A stretch of DNA of 64,000 nt, taken from contig CASFQC010000003.1 in the NCBI GenBank assembly GCA_949296415.1, positions 1 through 64,000 of the forward strand, in the 5' to 3' direction. Origin of the DNA: an uncultured Bacteroides sp. GTDB lineage: Bacteria; Bacteroidota; Bacteroidia; Bacteroidales; Bacteroidaceae. This document shows, piece by piece, positions 27,649 through 36,112 of this stretch (position 1 is the stretch's first letter; each line of letters starts with the position of its first letter). Below the pieces are notes generated by a model, which was given only the letters and a program-made list of their open reading frames with translations, had not been told where the DNA came from and did not search any database. Both the position numbers and the translations under genes were made by a program.

Positions 27649-28259
27649 AAAGGCAAAGCCACGCAAGACGGGACAAGACCAAGGTAACGGTAGCGGCACT
27701 GTCACTGGCTACCTGCCTTGGCCTCATGGCCTGCAATACAAGCGGAGAAGACGTGGTGTACCACCATTTCCAGTCCCTTCCTACAGAAGGATGGGACAAG
27801 GAGGATACGCTGTATTTTGAAGCCACCATTCCCGACTCACAAACTTACTACATGCTTACGGTAGAGATAAGACATACTACAGAATATGCTTACCGCAACC
27901 TGGACATCAGCCTGCTTTACCCGACCAGCCCAACCGACAGCACAGGCAAAACCACGCCTGAACACACTGACACACTGAGCCTCATACTGGCCAACGAAGA
28001 AGGAAAATGGAACGGGAAAGGCTGGGGAGGACTCTACCAGGCTGAATTTCCCACAAAAAACATACGCATCACCACTTCGGGCACGTACCGGTTCCGCCTG
28101 GCTTACAGCTTCAGCGACACAACACTGCAAGGCCTGAATGACATAGGCATCAGATTACAGCGCACACAACACGTCACCACATCACACCAACATACGTCCC
28201 CGTCCGGCATCAATACGCAAGAAGATGAAAAGCAAGAGGGTGAACCCCCACAACGATGA
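27645..28259 (+). CDS. gldH: gliding-motility-type lipoprotein GldH
   Basis: A 204-residue lipoprotein with a basic leader, hydrophobic segment and lipobox LMAC. The body matches GldH (FEATIPDSQTYYMLTVEIRHTTEYAYRNL, LSLILANEEGKWNGKGWGGLYQ, LNDIGIRLQR). GldH is required for gliding in Flavobacterium, but is widespread in non-gliding Bacteroidales where its role is unknown. The family usually ends soon after GIRLQ; here about 30 extra polar residues (TTSHQHTSPSG to EGEPPQR) run 78 bases into the 3' end of the convergent rodA gene, suggesting loss of the original stop codon. Confidence 0.85.
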   Translation: MKRQSHARRDKTKVTVAALSLATCLGLMACNTSGEDVVYHHFQSLPTEGWDKEDTLYFEATIPDSQTYYMLTVEIRHTTEYAYRNLDISLLYPTSPTDSTGKTTPEHTDTLSLILANEEGKWNGKGWGGLYQAEFPTKNIRITTSGTYRFRLAYSFSDTTLQGLNDIGIRLQRTQHVTTSHQHTSPSGINTQEDEKQEGEPPQR

Positions 28260-29642
28260 GCCCCCGTAACTGAAAAACGGCAAAGGAATGCCTATGACCG
28301 GAGTCAGTCCCAGCACCATGCCTACATTGATAAACAGGTGAAACAGGAAGATACTCAAAACCGAATAGCCATACACTCTGCCAAAAGGCGAATGCTGCCG
28401 TTCGGCCAGCACAATAAGCCGCAAGATAAAGACAAGGTACAACACGAGAACCGTTGCCGCCCCTACGAACCCCTCTTCTTCACCCACCGTGCAGAAAATA
28501 AAGTCAGTGTCTTGCTCGGGCACATACTTCAGTTTGGTCTGCGTACCGTTAAGGAATCCCTTTCCCGCCAATCCGCCGGAACCTATGGCTATCTTTGACT
28601 GATTGACATTGTAACCTGCGCCCGTAAGGTCTTCCTCCAACCCCAACACGACCTTAATGCGCATCTGCTGGTGCGGTTCAAGCACTTTGTTGAAAAAATA
28701 ATCACTGGAATATAAGAAGCCAATGGAGCTCAACGCAAACAGCCCGATAAGCAAGTAATGCCAATGCCTGTCTCCCAAAGCCAAGTAAAAAAGGCAAGCC
28801 AGCAACACGGCACAAAGTCCCCACTGTACCCACACCAGATTGAAAGGTACCAGATAAAGTGAAACCAGATAAGCCAACAGTGTCACCATAGCCGTCAGTC
28901 CTATCATATAGCATGCCAGCCTGACGTTCCGCTTATATACCCACACCATCCCGGCCGCAAACAATAAGATAAGGGAAAGCACCACAAACTCGCCTAACGG
29001 CGTAGGCGTATTCCCCACCATGACATCGGCATAACGTATGCCAACTACAAAATAAATTACCGCACATACTCCTGCAAACAAAACCACCCCCGGCATTCCC
29101 TCACGATAGAGCATAAGCGAAAAAGCCAGATAGACCAACGCCGACCCCGTCTCACGCTGCAATATAATGAGGCACATGGGGAAAAGAATAAGAAAAGCTA
29201 CCATCAGGCAATTCTTCCAGTTTTTCATGCTGAAGGAATAAGCGCTCATATACTTGGCCAATGCCAGCGCGGTGGCAAACTTGGCGAACTCCGCAGGCTG
29301 CAGACTTACCGGTCCCAGTATGAGCCACGAGCGTGAGCCTTTGGTGTCGGGCGCAATAAAGATGGTCACCACCAGCAACAGGATTAATGCCATGTAGATG
29401 AAATAAGAAAAAGTATCGTAAAACAAATCGTCAAGCATAAGCAACACAAAGCCCAAGCCGAACGAACAGACAATCCATACGAACTGCTTCCCGGCACGTG
29501 TGGAGAAATCAAGGAACTCAGGGTTGCCATAGCTGTAGCTGGCACCACACACACTGAACCATCCACACACTACCAGCAACAGGTAAATGACTACCGTTGC
29601 CCAGTCAAGCGACTTCCAAATGCTATCTCTCCTCGTTACCAT
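28182..29642 (-). CDS. rodA: rod-shape peptidoglycan polymerase RodA
   Basis: A 486-residue SEDS-family glycosyltransferase that polymerises glycan strands of the lateral wall with PBP2. It has about ten membrane helices, WLILGPVSLQPAEFAKFATALALA and QSKIAIGSGGLAGKGFLNGTQTKLKYVPEQDTDFIF (long extracytoplasmic loop), and GIPLPFFSYGGSSL near the end. It is the last gene of the mre operon and its start overlaps the end of mrdA by 20 bases. Its 3' end overlaps gldH on the other strand by 78 bases. Confidence 0.94.
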   Translation of the reverse strand: MVTRRDSIWKSLDWATVVIYLLLVVCGWFSVCGASYSYGNPEFLDFSTRAGKQFVWIVCSFGLGFVLLMLDDLFYDTFSYFIYMALILLLVVTIFIAPDTKGSRSWLILGPVSLQPAEFAKFATALALAKYMSAYSFSMKNWKNCLMVAFLILFPMCLIILQRETGSALVYLAFSLMLYREGMPGVVLFAGVCAVIYFVVGIRYADVMVGNTPTPLGEFVVLSLILLFAAGMVWVYKRNVRLACYMIGLTAMVTLLAYLVSLYLVPFNLVWVQWGLCAVLLACLFYLALGDRHWHYLLIGLFALSSIGFLYSSDYFFNKVLEPHQQMRIKVVLGLEEDLTGAGYNVNQSKIAIGSGGLAGKGFLNGTQTKLKYVPEQDTDFIFCTVGEEEGFVGAATVLVLYLVFILRLIVLAERQHSPFGRVYGYSVLSIFLFHLFINVGMVLGLTPVIGIPLPFFSYGGSSLWGFTLLLFIFLRIDAGRGRMLV

Positions 29643-31494
29643 AGATTATAGTCCTGTTACTTATATCCTCGGCCAGTTTCCCGTTCTCCTCAGACAGCTG
29701 CCCATGCAGATACTGGTCCATCATCAGTCCGCCGATAGGGACTCCGTATGTGGCCCCCCAACCTCCGTTTTCCACGTAGACCACTATAGCGATTTTCGGA
29801 TTATCCATTGGAGCAAAACCCATAAATACAGAATGGTCCTTACCATGCGGATTCTGCGCCGTTCCTGTCTTGCCGCAAGCCTCCACATCAGGAAGCAACG
29901 TCGCCAGCATCCGGCAGGTAGCTCCGGCCGGACTTCCTGCCACAGCCGCACGCATACCTTTGACGATGTCTTCGTAATGTGCTCTTTCCACTACAGGAGT
30001 GCGCACGGTACGATATATACTGTCAAGCTGACAGCCCTCAATATCTTTCACCACATGAGGAGTTATGAAGTGTCCCCTGTTAGCAATGGTGGCACCCAGA
30101 TTGGCAATCTGCAAAGGTGTGGCCAGAATCTCCCCCTGACCTATGGAAATGCTTATGACCGTCAGCCCGTTCCATGAGCCACGATACACCCGGTCGTACG
30201 TTCCGGCATTGGGAATGAACCCACGCTGCTCGCCCGGCAAATCCACCCCCAACCGGTATCCGAATCCTTGGGACACCATGTTGTCCTTCCACACGGTAAG
30301 GGCCTTCTGGGGAGAACCGTATTTCTCATCGCCCAGCATCCTATACAGTCCCCAGCAAAAATATGCATTACATGAAGTGGCTATGGCCGGTATAAGCGAC
30401 ACGGGAGAAGCGTGTCCGTGGCATCCCACATGCAATCCGCGATAACTGAATCCGTGCGAGCAAGGGAATTGTGGAGAATCGGCATGTATGATATCCTCCT
30501 GCAAAAAGGCAAGAGCCTGTGCCGTCTTGAACGTGGATCCCGGAGGATAGGTTCCCATTATGGCACGGTTCAACAAAGGTTTCTGCCTGTCTTTCTCAAG
30601 CAGGTTATGGTTCTTCCCACGCTGGCGTCCAATCATCAGGCTGGGATCAAAAGTGGGCGAAGAGACCATGCACAAGATGTCTCCCGTAGCCGGCTCTATG
30701 GCCACAATAGAACCTATCTTGTTCTTCAGCAGACGTTCGCCCAACATCTGCAGTTCTATATCAAGCCCTAAAGTAAGGTTTTTGCCCGGTACTGCCGGAC
30801 GGTCATACTGTCCATCCATATAATGCCCCTGGATACGCCCGTGCGCATCACGCAACAACACCTCCACGCCTTTCTCTCCCCGGAGATATTTTTCATAGGA
30901 ACGCTCTATCCCTTGTTTGCCTATATAGTCGCCCTGCACATAATAGTCATCCGCCTCCAGTTCCTTTCTGGACACCTCACCTATGTCACCCAGCACATGG
31001 GCCGCCGAATTATAAGCATATTCCCGTATGGTACGCCGCTGTATGGAAAAACCAGGAAACTTGAACAGCTTTTCCTGAAACACCCCACATTCTTCAGCGG
31101 AAAGTTGGGTCATGAATGTCTGCTGAGTATAATGCGAATAGCCGGGATTCTTCCGACGGTCGCGCACATCGGCCATCCTCTTTTCGAACTGTTCCACCGT
31201 AATGCCTAACGTACGGCAGAAGTCAAGCGTATCCAGCTCGGACACTTCACGCGGAACAAAGGTTATGTCATATGCCGGCTGATTATATACCAGCAGTTTC
31301 CCGTTGCGGTCATATATCGCCCCGCGTGAAGGATATTGGGTCTTGTTAAGGAAAGCATTGCTGTCTGCATACTTCTTGTATTCATCGCTCAATATCTGCA
31401 AATCGAACAGGCGGCACAAGAAAACCGTCACAATGACAATGGCCACAAGAGCCACCACGTATTTCCTTTTCTCGTATGTATAGTCTTTTGCCAT
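29623..31494 (-). CDS. mrdA: penicillin-binding protein 2 (transpeptidase)
   Basis: A 623-residue class B PBP that cross-links the lateral wall. An N-terminal membrane helix (YVVALVAIVIVTVFLCRLFDL) precedes the dimerisation domain (YPSRGAIYDRNGKLLVYNQPAYDI). The transpeptidase domain has the serine motif STFK within GTYPPGSTFK, the SCN-type second motif (TSCNAYF) and the KTGTAQNPHGKDHS third motif. The start at 31494 (MAKDYTYEKRKYV) is preferred; nine more in-frame codons exist upstream. It lies between mreD and rodA in the elongation operon. Confidence 0.94.
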   Translation of the reverse strand: MAKDYTYEKRKYVVALVAIVIVTVFLCRLFDLQILSDEYKKYADSNAFLNKTQYPSRGAIYDRNGKLLVYNQPAYDITFVPREVSELDTLDFCRTLGITVEQFEKRMADVRDRRKNPGYSHYTQQTFMTQLSAEECGVFQEKLFKFPGFSIQRRTIREYAYNSAAHVLGDIGEVSRKELEADDYYVQGDYIGKQGIERSYEKYLRGEKGVEVLLRDAHGRIQGHYMDGQYDRPAVPGKNLTLGLDIELQMLGERLLKNKIGSIVAIEPATGDILCMVSSPTFDPSLMIGRQRGKNHNLLEKDRQKPLLNRAIMGTYPPGSTFKTAQALAFLQEDIIHADSPQFPCSHGFSYRGLHVGCHGHASPVSLIPAIATSCNAYFCWGLYRMLGDEKYGSPQKALTVWKDNMVSQGFGYRLGVDLPGEQRGFIPNAGTYDRVYRGSWNGLTVISISIGQGEILATPLQIANLGATIANRGHFITPHVVKDIEGCQLDSIYRTVRTPVVERAHYEDIVKGMRAAVAGSPAGATCRMLATLLPDVEACGKTGTAQNPHGKDHSVFMGFAPMDNPKIAIVVYVENGGWGATYGVPIGGLMMDQYLHGQLSEENGKLAEDISNRTIIYGNEER

Positions 31495-31552
31495 TATCTG
31501 CCCAAACCTTTCTTCCGGCAAGGGAAAAGCACCCTTTCTGCCTTACTCCTTT

Positions 31553-32056
31553 TCATTGCCTCCTACATATGCCTTCTATGGCCATCAGACAAACCGCCGT
31601 AAGTGCCACGCTGGATACGATATGAAGTGACAACGTCCCCAAATGTACAAACGAAAAATATTCCAGCGACAACAACGCCGTATGATGCACCAGGACACAA
31701 GCTGCCACATACTTGAAAAAGCCACCTGTCCCCATACTACGGAAGCCCGGCTCTATGCCTTCCACCATATCACGCAGAGAGAACAGAGGCAATATTGCCG
31801 GACGCACAAAAGCGAGCAACACCGAAGAAGCCGCGTTCATCCCCGGAGTGTCGGAAAACACGTCTACCGCCAGTCCTACAGCAAAAGCCCAAAGCATAAG
31901 CTCATTGCGCGATGTGTTGGAACTGAATTTAAGTATCAGATAGATATAAAGGAAAGGCGTGGCATAGCCGCCTATGTGCACATTGTTCAGTATGAGTACC
32001 TGCAACAGTACCAGACCGACAAACCAGCCCAACCTATGTATATAATTAAGAAGCAA
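31553..32056 (-). CDS. mreD: rod-shape-determining protein MreD
   Basis: A 167-residue inner-membrane protein with five or so helices, showing the family pattern (RLGWFVGLVLLQVLILNNVHI, YIYLILKF, AFAVGLAVDVFSDTPGMNAAS). It bridges MreC and the wall synthases. The gene is separated from mreC by 155 bases, unusually far for this operon. Confidence 0.88.
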   Translation of the reverse strand: MLLNYIHRLGWFVGLVLLQVLILNNVHIGGYATPFLYIYLILKFSSNTSRNELMLWAFAVGLAVDVFSDTPGMNAASSVLLAFVRPAILPLFSLRDMVEGIEPGFRSMGTGGFFKYVAACVLVHHTALLSLEYFSFVHLGTLSLHIVSSVALTAVCLMAIEGICRRQ

Positions 32057-32211
32057 CTTTCTTTCCGTTTGACAGTAGAACCTATTTGATTTTTCCTTTT
32101 ATGATTTTTATTCCGTCTGTTCTTGGACAAAAATCAAGCAGGCTCTTAGTTATACAAAATATATAAAGATTTTCCGGACAGACGGCAGAATCCGGCCCAC
32201 TCTTGCAGCCG
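32057..32211 (-). other. 155-base gap inside the mre operon with an inverted pair
   Basis: Between mreC and mreD the DNA is AT-rich and contains CCGTCTGT (32113-32120) and its complement ACAGACGG (32178-32185), able to pair around a 57-base loop. It could attenuate or process the message, or be a decayed insertion. Confidence 0.4.
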
Positions 32212-33048
32212 TCACTCCTTTCCATCGGCCATTTGCTCCAACAGCTGCTGCTCGTCCTGCCTTTCCCTTCTGAGCACACGTACATTGTTCAACCGGCCAA
32301 AGTCGGTAGCCAGCCTTATTTTCAGCAAATAGGAAAGGCCGTCGTGCGAGTCAGACAGACTGTCTATCACGCCGACCATCAGTCCTTCGGGGAATACGGC
32401 CGAATAGCCGCTTGTCACCACAGTATCTCCTGCACTGAACTCGGCATGACGGGGCAAATCCCTCAGATAGGCCACACGCGAATCGCCTCCGTCCCATTTC
32501 AGATAGCCAAAATAATGGCTCCCTACGATGCGGCAGCTCAGGCTGGACTTGCTGTTGAGCAACGACATGACCAGCGCATAATGGGCCGACGTCTTGTAGA
32601 CAATGCCCACCACACCGTTAGGCCCCACCACACCCATCTCAGGACGGATGCCGTCTTTTGCCCCTTTGTCCAGCGTGATATAGTTATCCGGCAGATTGAG
32701 CGAGTTCTTGATGACATGCGCACCAAGCACCGTATCCACACCCGGCAAAGCCGCCCGTGTCCACACCGAATCGCCTTTCATACCAAGCATCTCTTCCAAA
32801 GCCGCCACCTTATGTTCCAAACAAAGATTCCGCGCAAGCAGGTCGGCATTCTCGGCCTTCAAGTGAAAGTAAGAGGTGATGCCGGACGCCAAGCGGTAAA
32901 TGCCTCCGCTTGCCGCACCTGCCGATGTGAAGAACACGCTCTGCTGGTAATTGTTGAAACGGAACAGCAAGACAAGACTCACCGCCTCAAGCAGCAAGAA
33001 CACCAGCCAATAGTTATACCGGAGCAAAAAATTCAGCAGATTGCGCAT
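32212..33048 (-). CDS. mreC: rod-shape-determining protein MreC
   Basis: A 278-residue protein with one N-terminal helix (YWLVFLLLEAVSLVLLF), a coiled-coil (YFHLKAENADLLARNLCLEHKVAALEEML in part) and the periplasmic beta-barrel domains (NYITLDKGAKDGIRPEMGVVGPNGVVGIVY, AGDTVVTSGYSAVFPEGLMVG). It activates PBP2/RodA at the elongation complex. It follows mreB by 43 bases. Confidence 0.93.
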   Translation of the reverse strand: MRNLLNFLLRYNYWLVFLLLEAVSLVLLFRFNNYQQSVFFTSAGAASGGIYRLASGITSYFHLKAENADLLARNLCLEHKVAALEEMLGMKGDSVWTRAALPGVDTVLGAHVIKNSLNLPDNYITLDKGAKDGIRPEMGVVGPNGVVGIVYKTSAHYALVMSLLNSKSSLSCRIVGSHYFGYLKWDGGDSRVAYLRDLPRHAEFSAGDTVVTSGYSAVFPEGLMVGVIDSLSDSHDGLSYLLKIRLATDFGRLNNVRVLRRERQDEQQLLEQMADGKE

Positions 33049-33091
33049 GACTCGTCTGTCTGTTACAGTATGTATAAGACACGTAGAAGAC

Positions 33092-34114
33092 TCACCTCAT
33101 GAGGAACGAATAGTTGTTCACGTTCTTCAGCGCTATACCCGTACCTTTCGCTACGGCATGCAAGGGATCTTCGGCTATGTGGAACGGAATGTTTATCTTA
33201 TCCGTCAACCGTTTGTCCAGTCCTCTGAGCAAAGCGCCGCCTCCGGCCAGATAGATTCCGTTGTGCACAATATCGGCATACAATTCCGGCGGAGTGTTCT
33301 CCAGCGCGCTGAGCACAGCTGTCTCTATACGTGAAATGGATTTCTCCAGACAGTGCGCTATCTCCTGATAGCATACGGGCACCTCCATAGGCAGAGCCGT
33401 GATGCGGTTCGGTCCGTGCACTACGTAGTCTTCAGGCGCATCCTCGCCCAAATCGGTCAGCGCGGCTCCCACGTGTATCTTGATGCGTTCAGCCATACGT
33501 TCGCTTATCTTCACATTATGCTGACGGCTCATATACTCCTGAATGTCTGCCGTAAGGTCATCGCCTGCTGTCTTTATAGAGTTGTTGGACACGATTCCCC
33601 CCAGTGAAATGACGGCTATCTCAGTAGTCCCTCCACCTATGTCCACTACCATGTTACCTTCAGGCGCCTGTACGTCAATGCCTATGCCTAAGGCTGCCGC
33701 CATAGGCTCGAATATAAGGTACACATCGCGTCCTCCGGCATGTTCGGCCGAGTCGCGCACGGCACGCAGCTCCACTTCCGTGGAACCGGAAGGCACCCCT
33801 ATCACCATACGCAACGAAGGCGAGAAAAGCCTGCGTCTGGGATGCGCCATTCTGATGAGGCCGCGAATCATCTGCTCACAGGCATAGAAGTTGGCTATCA
33901 CTCCGTCGCGCAGCGGGCGGATGGTGCGTATGTTGTCATGTGTCTTCTCATACATCATCTTGGCTTTCTCGCCCACCGCTATCATCTTGTCTGTACGACG
34001 GTCCAAGGCTACGACCGAAGGCTCATCCACCACAATCTTACCGTCAGTGGTGATGATGGTATTGGCCGTGCCCAAGTCCATTGCTATCTCTTGTGTAAAG
34101 GAAAACAATCCCAT
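33092..34114 (-). CDS. mreB: actin-like rod-shape protein MreB
   Basis: A 340-residue bacterial actin. It starts MGLFSFTQEIAMDLGTANT with the phosphate-1 loop DLGTANT, has VVDIGGGTTEIAVISLGG (phosphate-2) and the adenosine motif AGGGALLRGLD. It forms filaments that steer lateral wall synthesis. Its stop is 43 bases from mreC, and purH lies 160 bases upstream across a repeat tract. Confidence 0.96.
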   Translation of the reverse strand: MGLFSFTQEIAMDLGTANTIITTDGKIVVDEPSVVALDRRTDKMIAVGEKAKMMYEKTHDNIRTIRPLRDGVIANFYACEQMIRGLIRMAHPRRRLFSPSLRMVIGVPSGSTEVELRAVRDSAEHAGGRDVYLIFEPMAAALGIGIDVQAPEGNMVVDIGGGTTEIAVISLGGIVSNNSIKTAGDDLTADIQEYMSRQHNVKISERMAERIKIHVGAALTDLGEDAPEDYVVHGPNRITALPMEVPVCYQEIAHCLEKSISRIETAVLSALENTPPELYADIVHNGIYLAGGGALLRGLDKRLTDKINIPFHIAEDPLHAVAKGTGIALKNVNNYSFLMR

Positions 34115-34129
34115 TATGTTTTTTGAGAA

Positions 34130-34265
34130 TTAAGAATGAAGAAAAATGTAAAATTGTGCTATAATGCAGAATGAAGAATGAAGGATGAAGGATGAAGGGT
34201 GCACACATACCCTCCTTGATGTGTGGGGGGCGTGACATTCCTTCATGCCTCGTTCTTCATTCTCC
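34130..34265. repeat. GAATGAAGAA-type repeat tract between purH and mreB
   Basis: Short degenerate units GAATGAAG/GATGAAG run on the plus strand (34130-34198), and opposed CATTCCTTCAT/CGTTCTTCATTC units follow (34236-34262), with a hairpin CACACAT/ATGTGTG between. The same units form the inverted ends of the elements at 53.9 and 56.5 kb. Confidence 0.6.
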
Positions 34266-34274
34266 CATCCAGGC

Positions 34275-35813
34275 TTAATGTTTGAAGTGACGGTAGCCTG
34301 TTGTCACCATGGCCATGTCGTGCTCATTGCAGAAATCAAAGGTAAGCTGGTCCTTTATGCTACCCCCTGGCTGGATGACAGCCGTTATTCCTTCGGCATG
34401 GGCTATCTCCACGCAGTCGGGGAAGGGGAAGAAAGCATCACTCGCCATTACGGCGCCATGCAGGTCAAAGCCGAAGCTCCGGGCCTTCTCTATGGCTTGC
34501 TTCAAGGCATCCACACGGCTGGTCTGTCCCACTCCGCTGGCCAGCAGTTGGCCGTTCTTGGCCAGCACTATGGCATTGGATTTGGAGTTCTTCACTATTT
34601 TGTTGGCAAAAAGCAAGTCTTCCGTCTCTTCCGCCGTAGGAGCCTTGCGGGTCACTACGGTAAGGTCTTCCTGCGTCTCCACCTTCAGGTCGCGGTCCTG
34701 TGCCAGCACGCCGTTGAGCAACGAACGGAACTGTTTGCGGGGTAACTCCACGCCGGGCTTGCGCACCAATATGATGCGGTTCTTTTTCTGTCCCAGAATC
34801 TCTATGGCATCCACATCATAGTCAGAAGCGATTATCACTTCAAAGAATATCTTGTCTATGGCTTCGGCTGCCTCCTTGTCCACCACGGCATTGGTCACTA
34901 TCACTCCGCCAAATGCCGATACGGGGTCCCCGGCCAACGCATCGTTCCATGCGGCCAGCAAAGTAGGACGTGTGGCCAGTCCGCAAGCGTTATTGTGCTT
35001 CAGTATGGCCAGGGTGGAAACGCCGTCCGCCTGTCCGAACTCGTCAATCAGTCCGATGGCCGCATCAATGTCAAGCAGGTTGTTATAGGAGATTTCCTTA
35101 CCGTGAATCTGGTCGAACATAGCATCCAGATGGCCATAGAAGCAGCCTTTCTGGTGAGGATTCTCCCCATAGCGCAAAGTCTTGGGATTATTGGCCGAGC
35201 AACGGAATGCGCTGCCTTCGCCTCCGTCAAAGTAGTTGAAGATGGCGGTGTCATAGTGCGAGGACACGCCGAAAGCCTCTTTGGCAAACCAGCGCCGTTC
35301 TTCCAGCGTAGTCTGCGCCCCGTGTTCCATCAGCATGTCGCGGAAAGGCTGGTACTGGGCCTGCGAAGCGATGATGACCACGTCGTTGAAGTTTTTGGCC
35401 GCAGCACGTATGAGCGATATGCCGCCTATGTCAATCTTCTCTATGATGTCCACTTCGGGTGCCCCACTGGCCACAGTGGACTCAAAGGGATAAAGGTCTA
35501 CAATGACAAGGTCTATCTCGGGTATTTCATATTTTTCCACTTGCTGGCGGTCCTGTTCCACATCGCGGCGGCACAATATCCCGCCGAAAATCTTGGGGTG
35601 CAATGTCTTTACACGTCCGCCCAGGATGGACGGATAGGTAGTGAGGTCTTCCACCGCACGGCAGGGATATCCCAATGATTCAATAAATTGCCGTGTTCCT
35701 CCGGTTGACAGGAATTCCACACCCTCTTCGTGCAGTTTGGTGATGATTTCATCCAAGCCTTCTTTGTGGTATACAGATACCAGCGCTCTTTTGATACGTT
35801 TTGTTTCTGACAT
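34275..35813 (-). CDS. purH: bifunctional AICAR formyltransferase / IMP cyclohydrolase
   Basis: A 512-residue cytoplasmic enzyme catalysing the last two steps of purine synthesis. The N-terminal cyclohydrolase domain includes RALVSVYHKEGLDEI, ELLSTGGTRQFIE-like EFLSTGGTRQF, TLHPKIFGGIL and DLYPFE. The C-terminal transformylase domain has LRYGENPHQKGCFYG and LKHNNACGLAT, with VGQTSRVDALKQAI and GGSIKDQLTFDFCNEHDMAMVTTGYRHFKH at the end. In Bacteroidales this gene commonly precedes mreB, and here it probably heads that transcript. Confidence 0.96.
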   Translation of the reverse strand: MSETKRIKRALVSVYHKEGLDEIITKLHEEGVEFLSTGGTRQFIESLGYPCRAVEDLTTYPSILGGRVKTLHPKIFGGILCRRDVEQDRQQVEKYEIPEIDLVIVDLYPFESTVASGAPEVDIIEKIDIGGISLIRAAAKNFNDVVIIASQAQYQPFRDMLMEHGAQTTLEERRWFAKEAFGVSSHYDTAIFNYFDGGEGSAFRCSANNPKTLRYGENPHQKGCFYGHLDAMFDQIHGKEISYNNLLDIDAAIGLIDEFGQADGVSTLAILKHNNACGLATRPTLLAAWNDALAGDPVSAFGGVIVTNAVVDKEAAEAIDKIFFEVIIASDYDVDAIEILGQKKNRIILVRKPGVELPRKQFRSLLNGVLAQDRDLKVETQEDLTVVTRKAPTAEETEDLLFANKIVKNSKSNAIVLAKNGQLLASGVGQTSRVDALKQAIEKARSFGFDLHGAVMASDAFFPFPDCVEIAHAEGITAVIQPGGSIKDQLTFDFCNEHDMAMVTTGYRHFKH

Positions 35814-35861
35814 TTTTCTTGAACAAAATTAATGAATACGCGTATGATTAATTATGTGGGG

Positions 35862-35869
35862 CAAAGTTA
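35862..35869 (-). promoter_or_regulatory. -7 element for purH
   Basis: Minus-strand TAACTTTG, a TAnnTTTG match 48 bases before the purH start. Confidence 0.5.
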
Positions 35870-36000
35870 CGAAAATACTTCTTTGGCCATTGCATAAGGC
35901 AAGGTTTTTAACGGCTTTTTTTAGAGCAAAAGCTCCTGCCATAAAAAACGGAAGACTCCAAGCTACAAGGCGGCTTCTCCGGTCCGGCCGGGAAAAGCAA

Positions 36001-36059
36001 GGAAGCCGGACCTTCAGCCTGTTCCCGCATCCGGGTGAAAGGCTGCCGGTCCGGCTTCC
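36001..36059 (-). terminator. two-tier hairpin after the M13 peptidase gene
   Basis: Outer arms GGAAGCCGGACC (36001-36012) and GGTCCGGCTTCC (36048-36059) are perfectly complementary, with an inner pair CAGCCT/AGGCTG (36015-36020, 36040-36045). It lies 54 bases past the stop of the minus-strand peptidase gene and is followed on that strand by TTGCTTTTC. Confidence 0.7.
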
Positions 36060-36112
36060 TGTCTCAGTTTCCAGGAGGAGAATCCCCTGGCTCATTTTTT
36101 ATGTCCCGCCGC

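Noticed and set aside
27645..28259. GldH as evidence that the organism glides
   Set aside because: GldH homologues are widespread in non-gliding Bacteroidales and none of the other gliding genes is in the window.
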